DNA of 64,000 bases from Sediminibacterium sp. UBA657 (lineage in GTDB: Bacteria > Bacteroidota > Bacteroidia > Chitinophagales > Chitinophagaceae). The notes under the pieces are model-generated. The model was not told where the DNA came from and did not search any database. It saw nothing but the letters and a program-made list of their open reading frames with translations. Numbering within the stretch: position 1 is the stretch's first letter; every line of letters starts with the position of its first letter. A program made the position numbers and the translations under genes. The DNA lies in contig DBOB01000015.1 in NCBI GenBank assembly GCA_002299885.1, forward strand, positions 1-64,000, read 5' to 3'. Below, one piece after another: positions 46,860 through 55,593 of the stretch.

Positions 46860-48539
46860 TTAGATTCTTTTCAAAATCTCATTTCTTTTTTGCTGATACT
46901 CCTCATCAGTTATCAAACCTGCATTATTCAATTCACTTAGTTCTATAAGTATTTCTTTAATTGACCTCTCAGAATCAGCTATAGGTTTAACTTCTTTAAT
47001 TTTCTTTCCATTTTTTGGTCCAATAAATTCTCCTTTACCCATAAATGAACCCATAGTCTGAAACTCCTCTTTAACTTCATCTCTTAACGAATTCACATAA
47101 TATTTAAACATCTTCTCATCACTATGCCCACTTATTTTTTTTATATCTATAGGTGAAATTTTTTCAGTTAAAGCAAAGTTGATGAAGGTTTTTCTTCCCA
47201 TATGTGTATGTAAAACTTCATAAAGTTTCTTCTCATCTTCAGTTCCATCCTTATACCCACTTCCGCTCCTAACTTCAATATTCACCATATTACTCAAATC
47301 ATCTTTAACTTCTAACCCTATCCTCTTTAACATTGAATTAGTGTTCGCATTAGAAAGGAACTTATCTCCAACAAATCGCGGAAATAGATAATGAGTATCT
47401 ACCTTATTTCCATCATTTCGTTTCCCATTTTTATCTTTTGAATATTTCATCCATATTGCCCTACTCATCTCATTCATAGGAATTGTAGTGGGCGCAGACG
47501 TTTTAATCCTAATCAATTCAAAACAATCCTTAGCAAAATCAAAATCAGCTACTTTCAGATTTGCAGCATCCACATATGCTAAAGATGTTGAACAAAGGAA
47601 ACAGAAGAAATCCTTTACCACCTCCATTGATGTATATTTCTTACAATGGGGTATTATTTCAATATTATCATCCTTATCATATTTCTTTTGATTAAACACA
47701 TCTTCTACAAAGAAATACCTCTCTTCTTTCTTCTTAAATGTTTCACATTTAGGATTATACTCTCCATTTAAACTATAATGGAAATCAGTAAAATTATAAA
47801 TGGATTGTAATTGTTTTGTAGTTAATGCTAATATTGTCTTCTTTGAAACTTCTTTAAGATTTGGTGAATCAAACCTCCCTAAATCAATGTTATGATAATC
47901 CATTTTTAATCCCCACTTTAAGAAGTTTCTGAAAGTAGAATTGTATTTGTTAACCGAAGAGTTAGCAAAAGAATGGTTCTTAATAGCCCATTCACCAAAT
48001 TCTCTAAATAAGGTATACCTACTCCTTAATTCTTCAAATTGGATTGAGTTCTGCTTCTTTGCATTGAAAAAATCTCTCCACCTTTCCATAATTCTACTAT
48101 TCTTCTCAAATGAGGTTATTTTCAAATTATCCCCCATATGAACCCTACCCCTCAAATGGTTAATATATTCATCAATAGTTTGAATAACGAAGAATCGGTT
48201 AATCTTACTTTCTACATCTGTATTATTAGATAAAACTGATTTATGGGACTTATATCTCTCCTTAACTAATTTTGCAGTGGGTACCTTCTTTAATAAAATT
48301 AATGATTGAATTACCTCCTCAACATTCATCTTAAGTTGCTTAAGTTGATTGTTTTTTAACTGATGCTCCTTCTCCGCCTTTTTAATAGGGGTTAAATCAT
48401 TATTTGAATTGAAATTCTTCTCATCTGTAATTTCTACCCCACAAAAGAAATCACATCTACTATCTCTATTGTAGGTATACCTTAATCGTATTCTACACCC
48501 CATAGGATTGGGTTTTGCATAAAACTTTAATGAAGACAT
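46860..48539 (-). CDS. int: tyrosine integrase with C-terminal SHOCT-like tail
   Basis: The 559-residue tyrosine recombinase has an arm-type N-terminus, a SAM-like core-binding region (about 115-230) and a catalytic domain. Visible catalytic residues are Lys346 (RIKTSAP), H446-x-x-R449 in HMGRK, H472 in SGHSDEK, and the nucleophile Tyr481 in FKYYVN. The first Arg of the usual TGLR motif is Ala321 (STSLAYVDAANL), as known for Bacteroidota CTnDOT-type integrases, which also lack it. The last ~35 residues (525-559, SIKEILIELSELNNAGLITD) form a SHOCT-like tail. It lies about 150 bases inside the right att site and reads inward. Confidence 0.9.
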   Translation of the reverse strand: MSSLKFYAKPNPMGCRIRLRYTYNRDSRCDFFCGVEITDEKNFNSNNDLTPIKKAEKEHQLKNNQLKQLKMNVEEVIQSLILLKKVPTAKLVKERYKSHKSVLSNNTDVESKINRFFVIQTIDEYINHLRGRVHMGDNLKITSFEKNSRIMERWRDFFNAKKQNSIQFEELRSRYTLFREFGEWAIKNHSFANSSVNKYNSTFRNFLKWGLKMDYHNIDLGRFDSPNLKEVSKKTILALTTKQLQSIYNFTDFHYSLNGEYNPKCETFKKKEERYFFVEDVFNQKKYDKDDNIEIIPHCKKYTSMEVVKDFFCFLCSTSLAYVDAANLKVADFDFAKDCFELIRIKTSAPTTIPMNEMSRAIWMKYSKDKNGKRNDGNKVDTHYLFPRFVGDKFLSNANTNSMLKRIGLEVKDDLSNMVNIEVRSGSGYKDGTEDEKKLYEVLHTHMGRKTFINFALTEKISPIDIKKISGHSDEKMFKYYVNSLRDEVKEEFQTMGSFMGKGEFIGPKNGKKIKEVKPIADSERSIKEILIELSELNNAGLITDEEYQQKRNEILKRI

Positions 48540-48581
48540 CTTTTATGATTTATACCCTAAAAATAAGGTTTAAAATTGTAA

Positions 48582-48602
48582 TGTGTGACCTATAGTCACA
48601 CA
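48582..48602. other. inverted GTCACACA pair, candidate right arm site
   Basis: TGTGTGAC (48582-48589) and GTCACACA (48595-48602) form an inverted pair of the octamer seen twice at the left end. It stands between the integrase start and the right core, where arm-type sites and integrase promoter operators are usually found. Confidence 0.5.
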
Positions 48603-48684
48603 CATATGTCAAATTAAAATAATGTATTAGTTATAACTTATTGTAAATCAATATGTATGTCATTAATTTTAATATAAAACGTCC

Positions 48685-48698
48685 CCCGTCCGGTCCGC
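48685..48698 (+). other. attR core
   Basis: The exact 14-bp copy of the tRNA 3' end (CCCGTCCGGTCCGC) in direct orientation marks the right end of the element. The preceding bases do not continue the tRNA (CGTCC then the core), so homology ends at the core. Confidence 0.85.
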
Positions 48699-48710
48699 TT
48701 TCAAAAAATT

Positions 48711-48748
48711 AACCCCTTGTAAATCAATATTTTGCAAGGGGTTTTTTA
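48711..48748 (+). terminator. terminator downstream of attR (probable native tRNA-Asp terminator)
   Basis: AACCCCTTG pairs with CAAGGGGTT (48735-48743), followed by T6. It begins 12 bases after the att core, the place where the tRNA's own terminator would lie before insertion. Confidence 0.75.
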
Positions 48749-48788
48749 ATGCTGTAGCTAAAAGTGAAGCTAACGGATTCTTTTTAGC

Positions 48789-50498
48789 CTATTTATAATA
48801 TTTATCCTTTAAACTTTTTGCATAGGGATCAAATTGGTAGTAGTCCTTTTCCACAAACTTGTTACCAACTCGAATAAATACTGACTTAGTTAAAAATTCA
48901 TTATTCTGTAGTATATAATATGGAGTTATAGATGAGTTTATATAGCTAATATCTTTTAACCCATCTCCATTTAAATCGCTATAAACTAAACGTGTTTTAT
49001 ATTGTGGTCGGGAAAGTGTATTAAGGTTATATTCAACTAAACTATTATCAATAATAAAACTTCCATCACTCTGCTGTATATAAATTACTATATTCCACTG
49101 ACTATATTTCACAGAGTTAACAGCAATAATATCTAATCTTCCATCTCCATTTAAATCATCCACCTTATAATCAAACTGGTTGATACCAGCATTTATTTGA
49201 TTTGAGTATAAAGGTAATTTTATTACAGCTGTTTCATTGAATCTTCCTTTCCCTTTATTTAGTAATACTCTTTGTTGATCTTTACTACCATCTGGCTGAA
49301 TACCGTTTTCTCCGACTGCTAATAATAAATCTTTTTGTCCATCTTTGTTAACATCTAAAAATACCCCTCCATAAACATTACCAGCACCTGATGGTACCAC
49401 CTCACCAAATCCATTATCAGAGGGATAATTTTTTGTATCTGATGAAAAATGGGCAAAATTGACGTTTGTGAAGTAGGGAAATGTATTGATTCCCCAAAAT
49501 ATGTATGAATGAGAATTGGCAGAAACAAATAAATCTGGAAGACCATCTCCGGTAACATCTTCAACATCACCCCATTCATGTCCAAATTGATTTGCTAATG
49601 ATTTTGGTTCTAAATCTAATTTTGTAATGTCATAACCACCTTTTCCATCACTTAAGCAAATAGAAACAGGCTCATTTGGGTTTGAGTTACTTGCTTCGTC
49701 TCTCATTCCGTGTATTACTATGTCAACATAATTATCTGAATTTAAATATACCGGTGTTACTAATCTTGGATGACCTACATTATTTGTTTTATCATTGATT
49801 AAGTTTTTTTCTTCAAAAATTTTTGTATTTGGATTCCAAATTAAAAAAGATATGGTTGCTTTTATTTGACCACCAAAAGTTGTACCGCCATTAAACACGT
49901 CCATATAACCATCATTGTTAAAATCACCATTACAAATAGCTTCTGTCCAAACAGCATATGCACCTGATGGGTGGTGATTTTCATAATTTTTTTGGAATAC
50001 AGCAACAATTAGGTCTGAAGGTAATATTGAGTTTTCCCAATAGTCAGTACCTAGTTGTCTTGCATTAGCTGCAACTTTATACCCCATGAACCTTCCTAAT
50101 GGGTTATTTACAACTTGTATGGTCTTATTTAACGAATTGGATGATGTCGATTTTGACGATACAGTTATTGATAAATTGTAATTACCTATATTTTTTAAAC
50201 CTGGAATATTCACACCTAAACTTGAGGCAGTTAAACTAGTATCTAATTTAAATATTTGTTTGGAGCTATCAGTCCATGTTGCAATGATTGAGTAAAGAAT
50301 ACCTGCAGATGGAATTTTTGAACTAACCGTTACAACAAGTGGTAATGTATCAGCAACATTGTAGGTTCCTGTATCAAGATTGGTTGTGAATTTAATTGCT
50401 TCTTCTTGAACAACTACAACAGGTGGTATTTTAGGGACCTCTGTTTTATTGCAAGCAAATAAAAATAGAATACCCGAAGTAAAGATTACTTTTTTCAT
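48789..50498 (-). CDS. FG-GAP/VCBS-repeat lipoprotein
   Basis: The 569-residue protein has a lipobox (GILFLFACNK). Its C-terminal two thirds carry Ca-binding-like repeats: GDFNNDGYMDVFNGG, DVTGDGLPDLFVSA, DVNKDGQKDLLLAV, DLNGDGRLDIIAVNS and DLNGDGLKDISYI. These D-x-N/D-G-x-x-D units mark a beta-propeller of the integrin-alpha/VCBS type. The N-terminal part (about 35-125) looks like an immunoglobulin-like domain. It is probably on the cell surface and binds a glycan or protein. It lies between the element's right att and a decayed att copy, so it may be cargo of an older element. Confidence 0.8.
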   Translation of the reverse strand: MKKVIFTSGILFLFACNKTEVPKIPPVVVVQEEAIKFTTNLDTGTYNVADTLPLVVTVSSKIPSAGILYSIIATWTDSSKQIFKLDTSLTASSLGVNIPGLKNIGNYNLSITVSSKSTSSNSLNKTIQVVNNPLGRFMGYKVAANARQLGTDYWENSILPSDLIVAVFQKNYENHHPSGAYAVWTEAICNGDFNNDGYMDVFNGGTTFGGQIKATISFLIWNPNTKIFEEKNLINDKTNNVGHPRLVTPVYLNSDNYVDIVIHGMRDEASNSNPNEPVSICLSDGKGGYDITKLDLEPKSLANQFGHEWGDVEDVTGDGLPDLFVSANSHSYIFWGINTFPYFTNVNFAHFSSDTKNYPSDNGFGEVVPSGAGNVYGGVFLDVNKDGQKDLLLAVGENGIQPDGSKDQQRVLLNKGKGRFNETAVIKLPLYSNQINAGINQFDYKVDDLNGDGRLDIIAVNSVKYSQWNIVIYIQQSDGSFIIDNSLVEYNLNTLSRPQYKTRLVYSDLNGDGLKDISYINSSITPYYILQNNEFLTKSVFIRVGNKFVEKDYYQFDPYAKSLKDKYYK

Positions 50499-50700
50499 AG
50501 TTTTAATTTTAATCTAACCTTTGGGGTATTATAAAGTTAGTTAAATATTCAATATAAAATCTTTTTCAGAATCCGAAGCAAATACCCTCTTAAACTTTAG
50601 TTGCTCTGTTCTTCAAGGAAAGGTATAATTATACCTACTTTATATTTGATGAATTAGATGGTTAGAGAAGTGTTTGAGTTAAGTGAGAACTCAAAGTCCA

Positions 50701-50770
50701 GTCCGCAGTAAATCCATAGTATCAATTACTTAGGCTTTTTTATGCCCAAAAGTCCTACATATGTCACACA
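50701..50770 (+). repeat. decayed copy of the element's left end
   Basis: This 70-bp stretch aligns without gaps to 35472-35541 with 10 mismatches (86%). It keeps the last 6 bases of the att core (GTCCGC), the AGTA after it, half of the left terminator (TACTTAGGC) and one GTCACACA arm motif. The rest of the tRNA is not kept. The other bases in 50499-50879 show nothing I recognise. Confidence 0.8.
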
Positions 50771-50879
50771 TTTTTTCGTTTTATATATTATTCAACCAAT
50801 TTGGACAACTATCTTAATTATTTAATTTTGTTGAAAATATAGTACTATCTCTTTTTCAAATCATTTATTCAATTCAAAA

Positions 50880-51338
50880 ATGAAACCCATTCTTCTAGTT
50901 GGATTCTTATTTTTAGTTGCCTGCTCCCCTTATAAGAAAATTGTCATTCCAATGAGTCAAATTCAAACTTTAAATTGGATGGATAAATCAGAGGATTTTG
51001 TAACATCAAAATTAGGGCCATATAAAGCTAAAACCATGAATGAAAAAGGCTATGCTTTACTTTTTGACTTTAGCACGTATAATCGAATACCAAAAAAAAA
51101 TAATACTAGTAATAATGATTATAAGGTAGATATGGATTTTAGTCAAAATAGAGGAATTTTTCCACCCACTACTTATGTAACCACTTCTGCTAAACCAGGA
51201 TTAGATGTCAATAAATTTGAAATCATTAAAGAAAGAGTCTTAAATTTTTATTTTGATAATAATAAAAAAGTGATGTATGTAGACGCTATTGGTTATCCAG
51301 ATTCAGTTAGATATGAACTTCGAAAAAGTAACAAATAA
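50880..51338 (+). CDS. small lipoprotein of unknown function
   Basis: The 152-residue protein has a lipobox (FLFLVACSPY). The mature part has no known domain, is polar and rich in Asn, Lys and Tyr, and ends RYELRKSNK. It is transcribed towards a weak terminator-like hairpin (CCCTTA/TAAGGG, 51347-51362). It lies about 110 bases after the decayed left end, so it may be a leftover of the older element. Confidence 0.5.
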   Translation: MKPILLVGFLFLVACSPYKKIVIPMSQIQTLNWMDKSEDFVTSKLGPYKAKTMNEKGYALLFDFSTYNRIPKKNNTSNNDYKVDMDFSQNRGIFPPTTYVTTSAKPGLDVNKFEIIKERVLNFYFDNNKKVMYVDAIGYPDSVRYELRKSNK

Positions 51339-51346
51339 AAAAAAGA

Positions 51347-51374
51347 CCCTTATTGCTAAGGGCCCTTTCTTCGT
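51347..51374 (+). terminator. weak terminator-like hairpin
   Basis: A 6-bp stem (CCCTTA with TAAGGG, loop TTGC) lies 8 bases after the stop of the 152-aa lipoprotein gene and is followed by a pyrimidine-rich stretch. Confidence 0.5.
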
Positions 51375-51397
51375 ATTTTTTTCCAAACTTAAAAAGC

Positions 51398-51919
51398 TTA
51401 TTGCTTTGTTTCAGTAGCGGCTTTAATCACGCCAGTTATATCCATAAATTCATCAGTTTCAATCATTTTGTGGTCTTTATTGAACTTGAATACGCCATAA
51501 TATTTATGTTCAATCTTTGCACCGTTGATGCCATCATCAGTCCATCTTACATAAGCTCTTACATCTCCAGTAGGCTTATAAGTAACAGAATCAAGACCTG
51601 GGTAAAGTTGAATATCATTCGCTTTAATATTATTCACTATACTATGTAAACCTTCAAGTCTTTTTCTCAACTCTTCTTTACCAATAGTAGCTTCTAAGCC
51701 ATATCCAGCTCCATGGGCTTTAAGGGTATCTGATACATATGAACTCCAAGTTTGTAAATCCTTGTTTGCAAATGCTTCAAAAACAGCTGTTGTTACTTTT
51801 GCATTTTCTTTGAATTCAGCCATCATTGCATCATCTGATCCAGTACTAGTTGTTGCTTGTGGATTTGTACAAGCAAATAATGTAATAGCAGTTGCCATTA
51901 CTAAAATTGTTTTTTTCAT
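51398..51919 (-). CDS. NTF2-like (SnoaL-type) lipoprotein
   Basis: The 173-residue protein has a lipobox (ITLFACTNP). It then has an NTF2-like fold of about 130 residues: VFEAFANKDLQTWSSYVSDT is the usual cone helix, followed by the KEELRKRLEGLHS helix and strands ending in MDITGV. The family binds small molecules in a cone-shaped pocket, and no catalytic set can be read. It lies 11 bases after a paralogue with the same layout. Confidence 0.7.
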   Translation of the reverse strand: MKKTILVMATAITLFACTNPQATTSTGSDDAMMAEFKENAKVTTAVFEAFANKDLQTWSSYVSDTLKAHGAGYGLEATIGKEELRKRLEGLHSIVNNIKANDIQLYPGLDSVTYKPTGDVRAYVRWTDDGINGAKIEHKYYGVFKFNKDHKMIETDEFMDITGVIKAATETKQ

Positions 51920-51930
51920 AGATTTATTTT

Positions 51931-52431
51931 TTATTTAGCATCATAGATTACTTGTTCCCAATGAATTTTTCCGTCTTTAATCGCAAAGGCTCCAAAAGTT
52001 AAGGTTTTCATAGTTTCGCCAGTCTTTGCCTTAGCTGAAAATCTAACCCAAGCATGACCCCACTTATACCCTTTGTAACGTTCGTCATCAGTTGCAACAG
52101 TCACAACTTCGTAATTTGGTGTGCCTGAATCTACCACACCTTCAAATAATTCTCTTTGCTTTATAAACATTTCAACTCTATCAGACACACTCATTCCCAC
52201 AGTATCTCCGTTATGCCATGATTTAGCTGTGTCACTAAAGCAAGAAGCCCATGTAGCCCAATCACCATTACTATAAGCTGTGATTGCTTTTTTCATTAAT
52301 TCAACTTCTGGACCTTCTTTTACACAACTAGATGTTGAAGCAGCGGTGTCAGTTGAAGCAGTTTTTTCACCAGGTGTTGAACAAGCGAAAATAGTTGTAG
52401 CTAAAAATGCTACTAGGATTGTTTTTTTCAT
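51931..52431 (-). CDS. NTF2-like (SnoaL-type) lipoprotein, paralogue
   Basis: The 166-residue protein has a lipobox (TTIFACSTP) and the same N-terminus as its neighbour (MKKTILV). The fold follows: ITAYSNGDWATWASCFSDTAKSWHNGD, then GHAWVRFSAKAKTGE and strands ending HWEQVIYDAK. It probably arose from the neighbour by duplication (or the reverse); the pair is one operon. Confidence 0.7.
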   Translation of the reverse strand: MKKTILVAFLATTIFACSTPGEKTASTDTAASTSSCVKEGPEVELMKKAITAYSNGDWATWASCFSDTAKSWHNGDTVGMSVSDRVEMFIKQRELFEGVVDSGTPNYEVVTVATDDERYKGYKWGHAWVRFSAKAKTGETMKTLTFGAFAIKDGKIHWEQVIYDAK

Positions 52432-52602
52432 TTGTATAATTTTTATGTAATAAATATATGTATCTTTTTGATACTAAAAAATATTTTAGAGCACCAAAAA
52501 GGACACTATTTTAATCGAAGCATAAATTATTGAAAAAATCATCCATACCAACCATTTGACCTGTAAATATGTTCCATTTTATGGAATAGGAACAATTTAG
52601 GG

Positions 52603-53199
52603 CTAAGCATGCATCAACCTAAAAGTCAAATTGATACGTAATTGTTTAATGCGGGTTGTCTTAGGCAAGGAATGATACCAATGAGCTTGGATTTCCCCTT
52701 TCATATCTAATAAGGAGCCATGGGCAAGTTCAATGTCTAAACGTTCATTGGTGGTAGCGTGTTTAAAGGCAAACTTACGAACAGCCCCAAAACTCAAAGA
52801 TGCGATGGACGACGCTCCAACCACTTCTTTTTCATTGTCTCTATGCCATCCCATGCCCTCTTCTCCCTCGTGGTATAAATTGAGTAAACATGCATTATAC
52901 TTTGCTCCCGTAATTGCTTCCACTTTTTGCTTAATAACAATTAAGGCAGATGTCCACTCCAATCCTGATTTTTTTACCCCAGCATAGGTATAGGTTATGC
53001 CAGCATCTGCATACCAAGCCACTTTTCTTTTGGTGATGATTTTTTTGCCAAACATCACCACTTCATCCTGCTTCCAAGGAATGGTTTCAAATAAATCCTT
53101 ACAAATTCCATTTGCTTCTTGTTCATTAAAGACTACTCCATGGTAAATGGCAATACCATCATATGGCAATAGGTTTTCTGGGTCAAAAAGAAAGGACAT
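52603..53199 (-). CDS. AlkB-like 2-oxoglutarate/Fe(II) dioxygenase
   Basis: The 198-residue oxygenase repairs alkylated bases by oxidative demethylation. The Fe(II) ligands are visible as H-x-D in GWHRDNE and a distal His in WYHSLPKT, and the 2-oxoglutarate Arg in RINLTFR. NLYHEGEEGMGWHRD is the family's nucleotide-lid region. It resembles the short eukaryote-like (ALKBH2/3) type more than E. coli AlkB. It is followed by a 172-base gap. Confidence 0.88.
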   Translation of the reverse strand: MSFLFDPENLLPYDGIAIYHGVVFNEQEANGICKDLFETIPWKQDEVVMFGKKIITKRKVAWYADAGITYTYAGVKKSGLEWTSALIVIKQKVEAITGAKYNACLLNLYHEGEEGMGWHRDNEKEVVGASSIASLSFGAVRKFAFKHATTNERLDIELAHGSLLDMKGEIQAHWYHSLPKTTRIKQLRINLTFRLMHA

Positions 53200-53209
53200 A
53201 TTAAATGCA

Positions 53210-53896
53210 TTATTTTAACGTCTGCAAAATCCATTTTGGATTTGCAGTATCTGATACAAACTGACCTAATACTTTTGATGGTTTATTTGAAATCAATTGC
53301 TGTGAATCTGAGCTTGGTAATAATCTTAATCTATATTTTTTATTGTAGACGATGCCTTTTGGTGAACTTAATTTTTTATACAAATACTTCATGTAATGTT
53401 CTGGCACCAAAGATTTTATGGTATTATACCTTGATGGTAAGTTCACTCCTATTGACATCGCTACTTCATCTAACATATCAATGCAATTCAATATTAAAGT
53501 AAACACAGGTGGATCTGCAGTCCATCTTTCCACTACTCTCTTTGCTTCATAATAAGCTGCTTCATCTACTATAAAATAGATGTCCCCATTTGGAGGGATA
53601 TGTTTTAAACAATTAGAATCGTTTTTGACTACACCAATTGGAATTGGAATATTGGCGATTCTTTTAGGATAATACCCATATACTTTGAAATCTTTTTTTT
53701 CTGCATCCTTTTGATCTTGTTGATACAGCAACACAAAAGCATGCCCAGTGAAGCTATCATTCCTTATAGCTAAACCAACTACATACTTTTTATCAGTTGT
53801 ATCTGTTCTTAAATCAATCTCAAGTTTTTGAGCAGCAAGCTGCGTAAGAGATCCAATCCAAAAAAAGGATACAATTAAAATAAAAAACTGTTTCAT
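53210..53896 (-). CDS. exported protein of unknown function
   Basis: The 228-residue protein has a signal peptide (FILIVSFFWIGSLTQLAAQK). The mature part (about 205 residues) has no known domain; VERWTADPPVFTLILNCIDMLDEVAMSIG recalls a papain-like or NlpC-type helix, with Cys and adjacent acidic residues, but no His partner can be placed. It lies 11 bases before the AlkB gene and 12 after the M28 peptidase gene. Confidence 0.5.
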   Translation of the reverse strand: MKQFFILIVSFFWIGSLTQLAAQKLEIDLRTDTTDKKYVVGLAIRNDSFTGHAFVLLYQQDQKDAEKKDFKVYGYYPKRIANIPIPIGVVKNDSNCLKHIPPNGDIYFIVDEAAYYEAKRVVERWTADPPVFTLILNCIDMLDEVAMSIGVNLPSRYNTIKSLVPEHYMKYLYKKLSSPKGIVYNKKYRLRLLPSSDSQQLISNKPSKVLGQFVSDTANPKWILQTLK

Positions 53897-53908
53897 TCAA
53901 TCAAAATG

Positions 53909-55447
53909 TTATTTCCTAGGCATCAAGCTTGTTTGCTGTGCTGCATTTAAAGCAAAGGTAGCAACAATTGTTGCAATTTGTTTTAAGTCATCCTGCATTA
54001 AATGATCATACACATCCATATTGCTATGGTGTGTTCTTGTACTGTATTCAATAGGATCTTGTATAAACTGAAAGCCCGGTAACCCTACCCCATCAAATGC
54101 AATATGGTCTGTACTTCCTGTATTACTTAAGGTTACAGCCTTTGCACCTAAATCATTGAATGGCGCAAACCAAGTCTTGAAAATGGCTGCTGCGGCTGTA
54201 TTACCTTGTGCATAGATCCCACGAATTTTCCCAGTACCATTGTCAATATTAAAATAGCTAGAGAATTTTGCATGCGCTGCATTTGGTTGGTTATTTGCAT
54301 CCATAAATGTTTTTTTCACATAACCTCTTGAGCCTAATAAGCCTTCTTCCTCTGCACTCCACAATCCTATGCGAATGGTTCTTTTAGGACTGATACCTGC
54401 TGCTTTGATTATACGCATTGCCTCAATCATCACTGCCGAACCAGAAGCATTATCCGTAGCACCTGTTCCAGACTGCCATGAATCCAAATGCGCTCCAATC
54501 ATCACCACTTCGTCTTTCAACAATGGATCAGTACCTGGAATTTCTGCAAGCACATTGTATCCTTGTAAATCCTTGGTATGAAATTTAGTTTTTACTTCAA
54601 GGTCCGCTTTAACAGTGGTGCCAGCTTTAGCCAATCTTAAAAAAGTATTATAGTCTTCTACTGACATTGCAAGGTCTAAAAAATTTGCTGGATCTGTTCC
54701 TTTATATGAACCTCCACCTTGAGCGAAAATAGTGCCATCATGATTTCTTGTAGCTGTGGTTAACATCGCTACTGCACCTTCCTCAATTGCCATTGCCTTT
54801 AATAAATTCATGACTCTTTGTGGACCTGATCTTTGTGCTTGCATCTCGCGCATACGTCTTTGTTGCGCGGTATCTGGTGTTCTAGAAATTGCTGGTGCAG
54901 CTGCTGCTTCCATTGCGGCCAATGCTTCGTCCGTATATCTTTCAGCGTCTGCTTTAAAACTTTGCTTATACTTATTGTCTTGATCCAAAATTATGATCTT
55001 ACCTTTTAATTGTCCTTTATAATTTAGTAATGTAACAGAGTCTTTTGCATCAACAACAATAATCGTCGCATTTTTTAATCCATTGGTACCTGCAGTCCAA
55101 GTTTTAGGCCAAGCCAATAATGGTTTATAATATGGTGCGGTCATCGCAAAATACATTTTCTCTAAATCCCATCCTTTGCCAAATTCACCCCATGGTTCAA
55201 TTACTGCATTCACTGCCCCATTTTTAGTCAACACCTCTTTCGCATAATTAGCTGCTCTCGCATAGCCTTCAGAATTGGCCAACCTATTTCCGCTTTTATC
55301 TGTTAAGTTAAATGCGATATCCATTACCTGAGATTTTTCCAATCCTTCGGTTCTGATTTTCTGAATCGTTGCAGGATCTAGTTGCGCCATGGCAGAAATT
55401 GGTAAAATTGCTGCAAGGATAAATCCCTTGATTACTAAGTTTTTCAT
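53909..55447 (-). CDS. secreted M28-family zinc aminopeptidase
   Basis: The 512-residue peptidase has a signal peptide (ILAAILPISAMAQ). The M28 metal site is visible in GAHLDSWQSGTGATDNASGS (His, Asp) and WSAEEEGLLGSRGYVK (catalytic and metal Glu), with NTGSTDHIAFD nearer the end. The region at 120-260 is the inserted PA-like domain of this group. It cleaves N-terminal residues from peptides outside the cytoplasm. Length is normal. It is the first gene of a minus-strand run to the AlkB-like gene. Confidence 0.88.
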   Translation of the reverse strand: MKNLVIKGFILAAILPISAMAQLDPATIQKIRTEGLEKSQVMDIAFNLTDKSGNRLANSEGYARAANYAKEVLTKNGAVNAVIEPWGEFGKGWDLEKMYFAMTAPYYKPLLAWPKTWTAGTNGLKNATIIVVDAKDSVTLLNYKGQLKGKIIILDQDNKYKQSFKADAERYTDEALAAMEAAAAPAISRTPDTAQQRRMREMQAQRSGPQRVMNLLKAMAIEEGAVAMLTTATRNHDGTIFAQGGGSYKGTDPANFLDLAMSVEDYNTFLRLAKAGTTVKADLEVKTKFHTKDLQGYNVLAEIPGTDPLLKDEVVMIGAHLDSWQSGTGATDNASGSAVMIEAMRIIKAAGISPKRTIRIGLWSAEEEGLLGSRGYVKKTFMDANNQPNAAHAKFSSYFNIDNGTGKIRGIYAQGNTAAAAIFKTWFAPFNDLGAKAVTLSNTGSTDHIAFDGVGLPGFQFIQDPIEYSTRTHHSNMDVYDHLMQDDLKQIATIVATFALNAAQQTSLMPRK

Positions 55448-55593
55448 AGTAGGTCTTTTGATGATTTTGAATGATCAAATTAGGTAAAAGCGTCCATTAT
55501 AATGCACCATTTATCCAATTTTTGTACACCTATTGGTTTTTTATTTTGAAAGCAACAAAATTTGTCGGAATTTAATACCATAATTTAAGCCTT

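Larger units (their letters stand above)
35464..48698. mobile_element. tRNA-Asp integrative element (~13.2 kb)
   Basis: The bounds are the two 14-bp att repeats. The interior is visibly richer in A and T than its flanks and holds a tyrosine integrase next to the right end, a serine recombinase, a HUH endonuclease with an excisionase-like gene, a restriction-methyltransferase and cargo. No conjugation genes (relaxase/TraG/T4SS) or phage structural genes are visible, so it would be non-self-transmissible and possibly mobilised through the HUH protein. The class is an inference. Confidence 0.85.

Noticed and set aside
35464..48698. Element as a prophage
   Set aside because: No terminase, capsid, portal or tail genes; the HUH protein and integrase alone do not indicate a phage.
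35464..48698. Element as a self-transmissible conjugative transposon
   Set aside because: No relaxase with MobA/TraI-like length, coupling protein or Tra/VirB-like genes are visible.
50641..50706. Degraded second tRNA-Asp before the decayed left end
   Set aside because: Only GTCCGC and a few bases match the tRNA 3' end; no anticodon, D- or T-arm can be folded.
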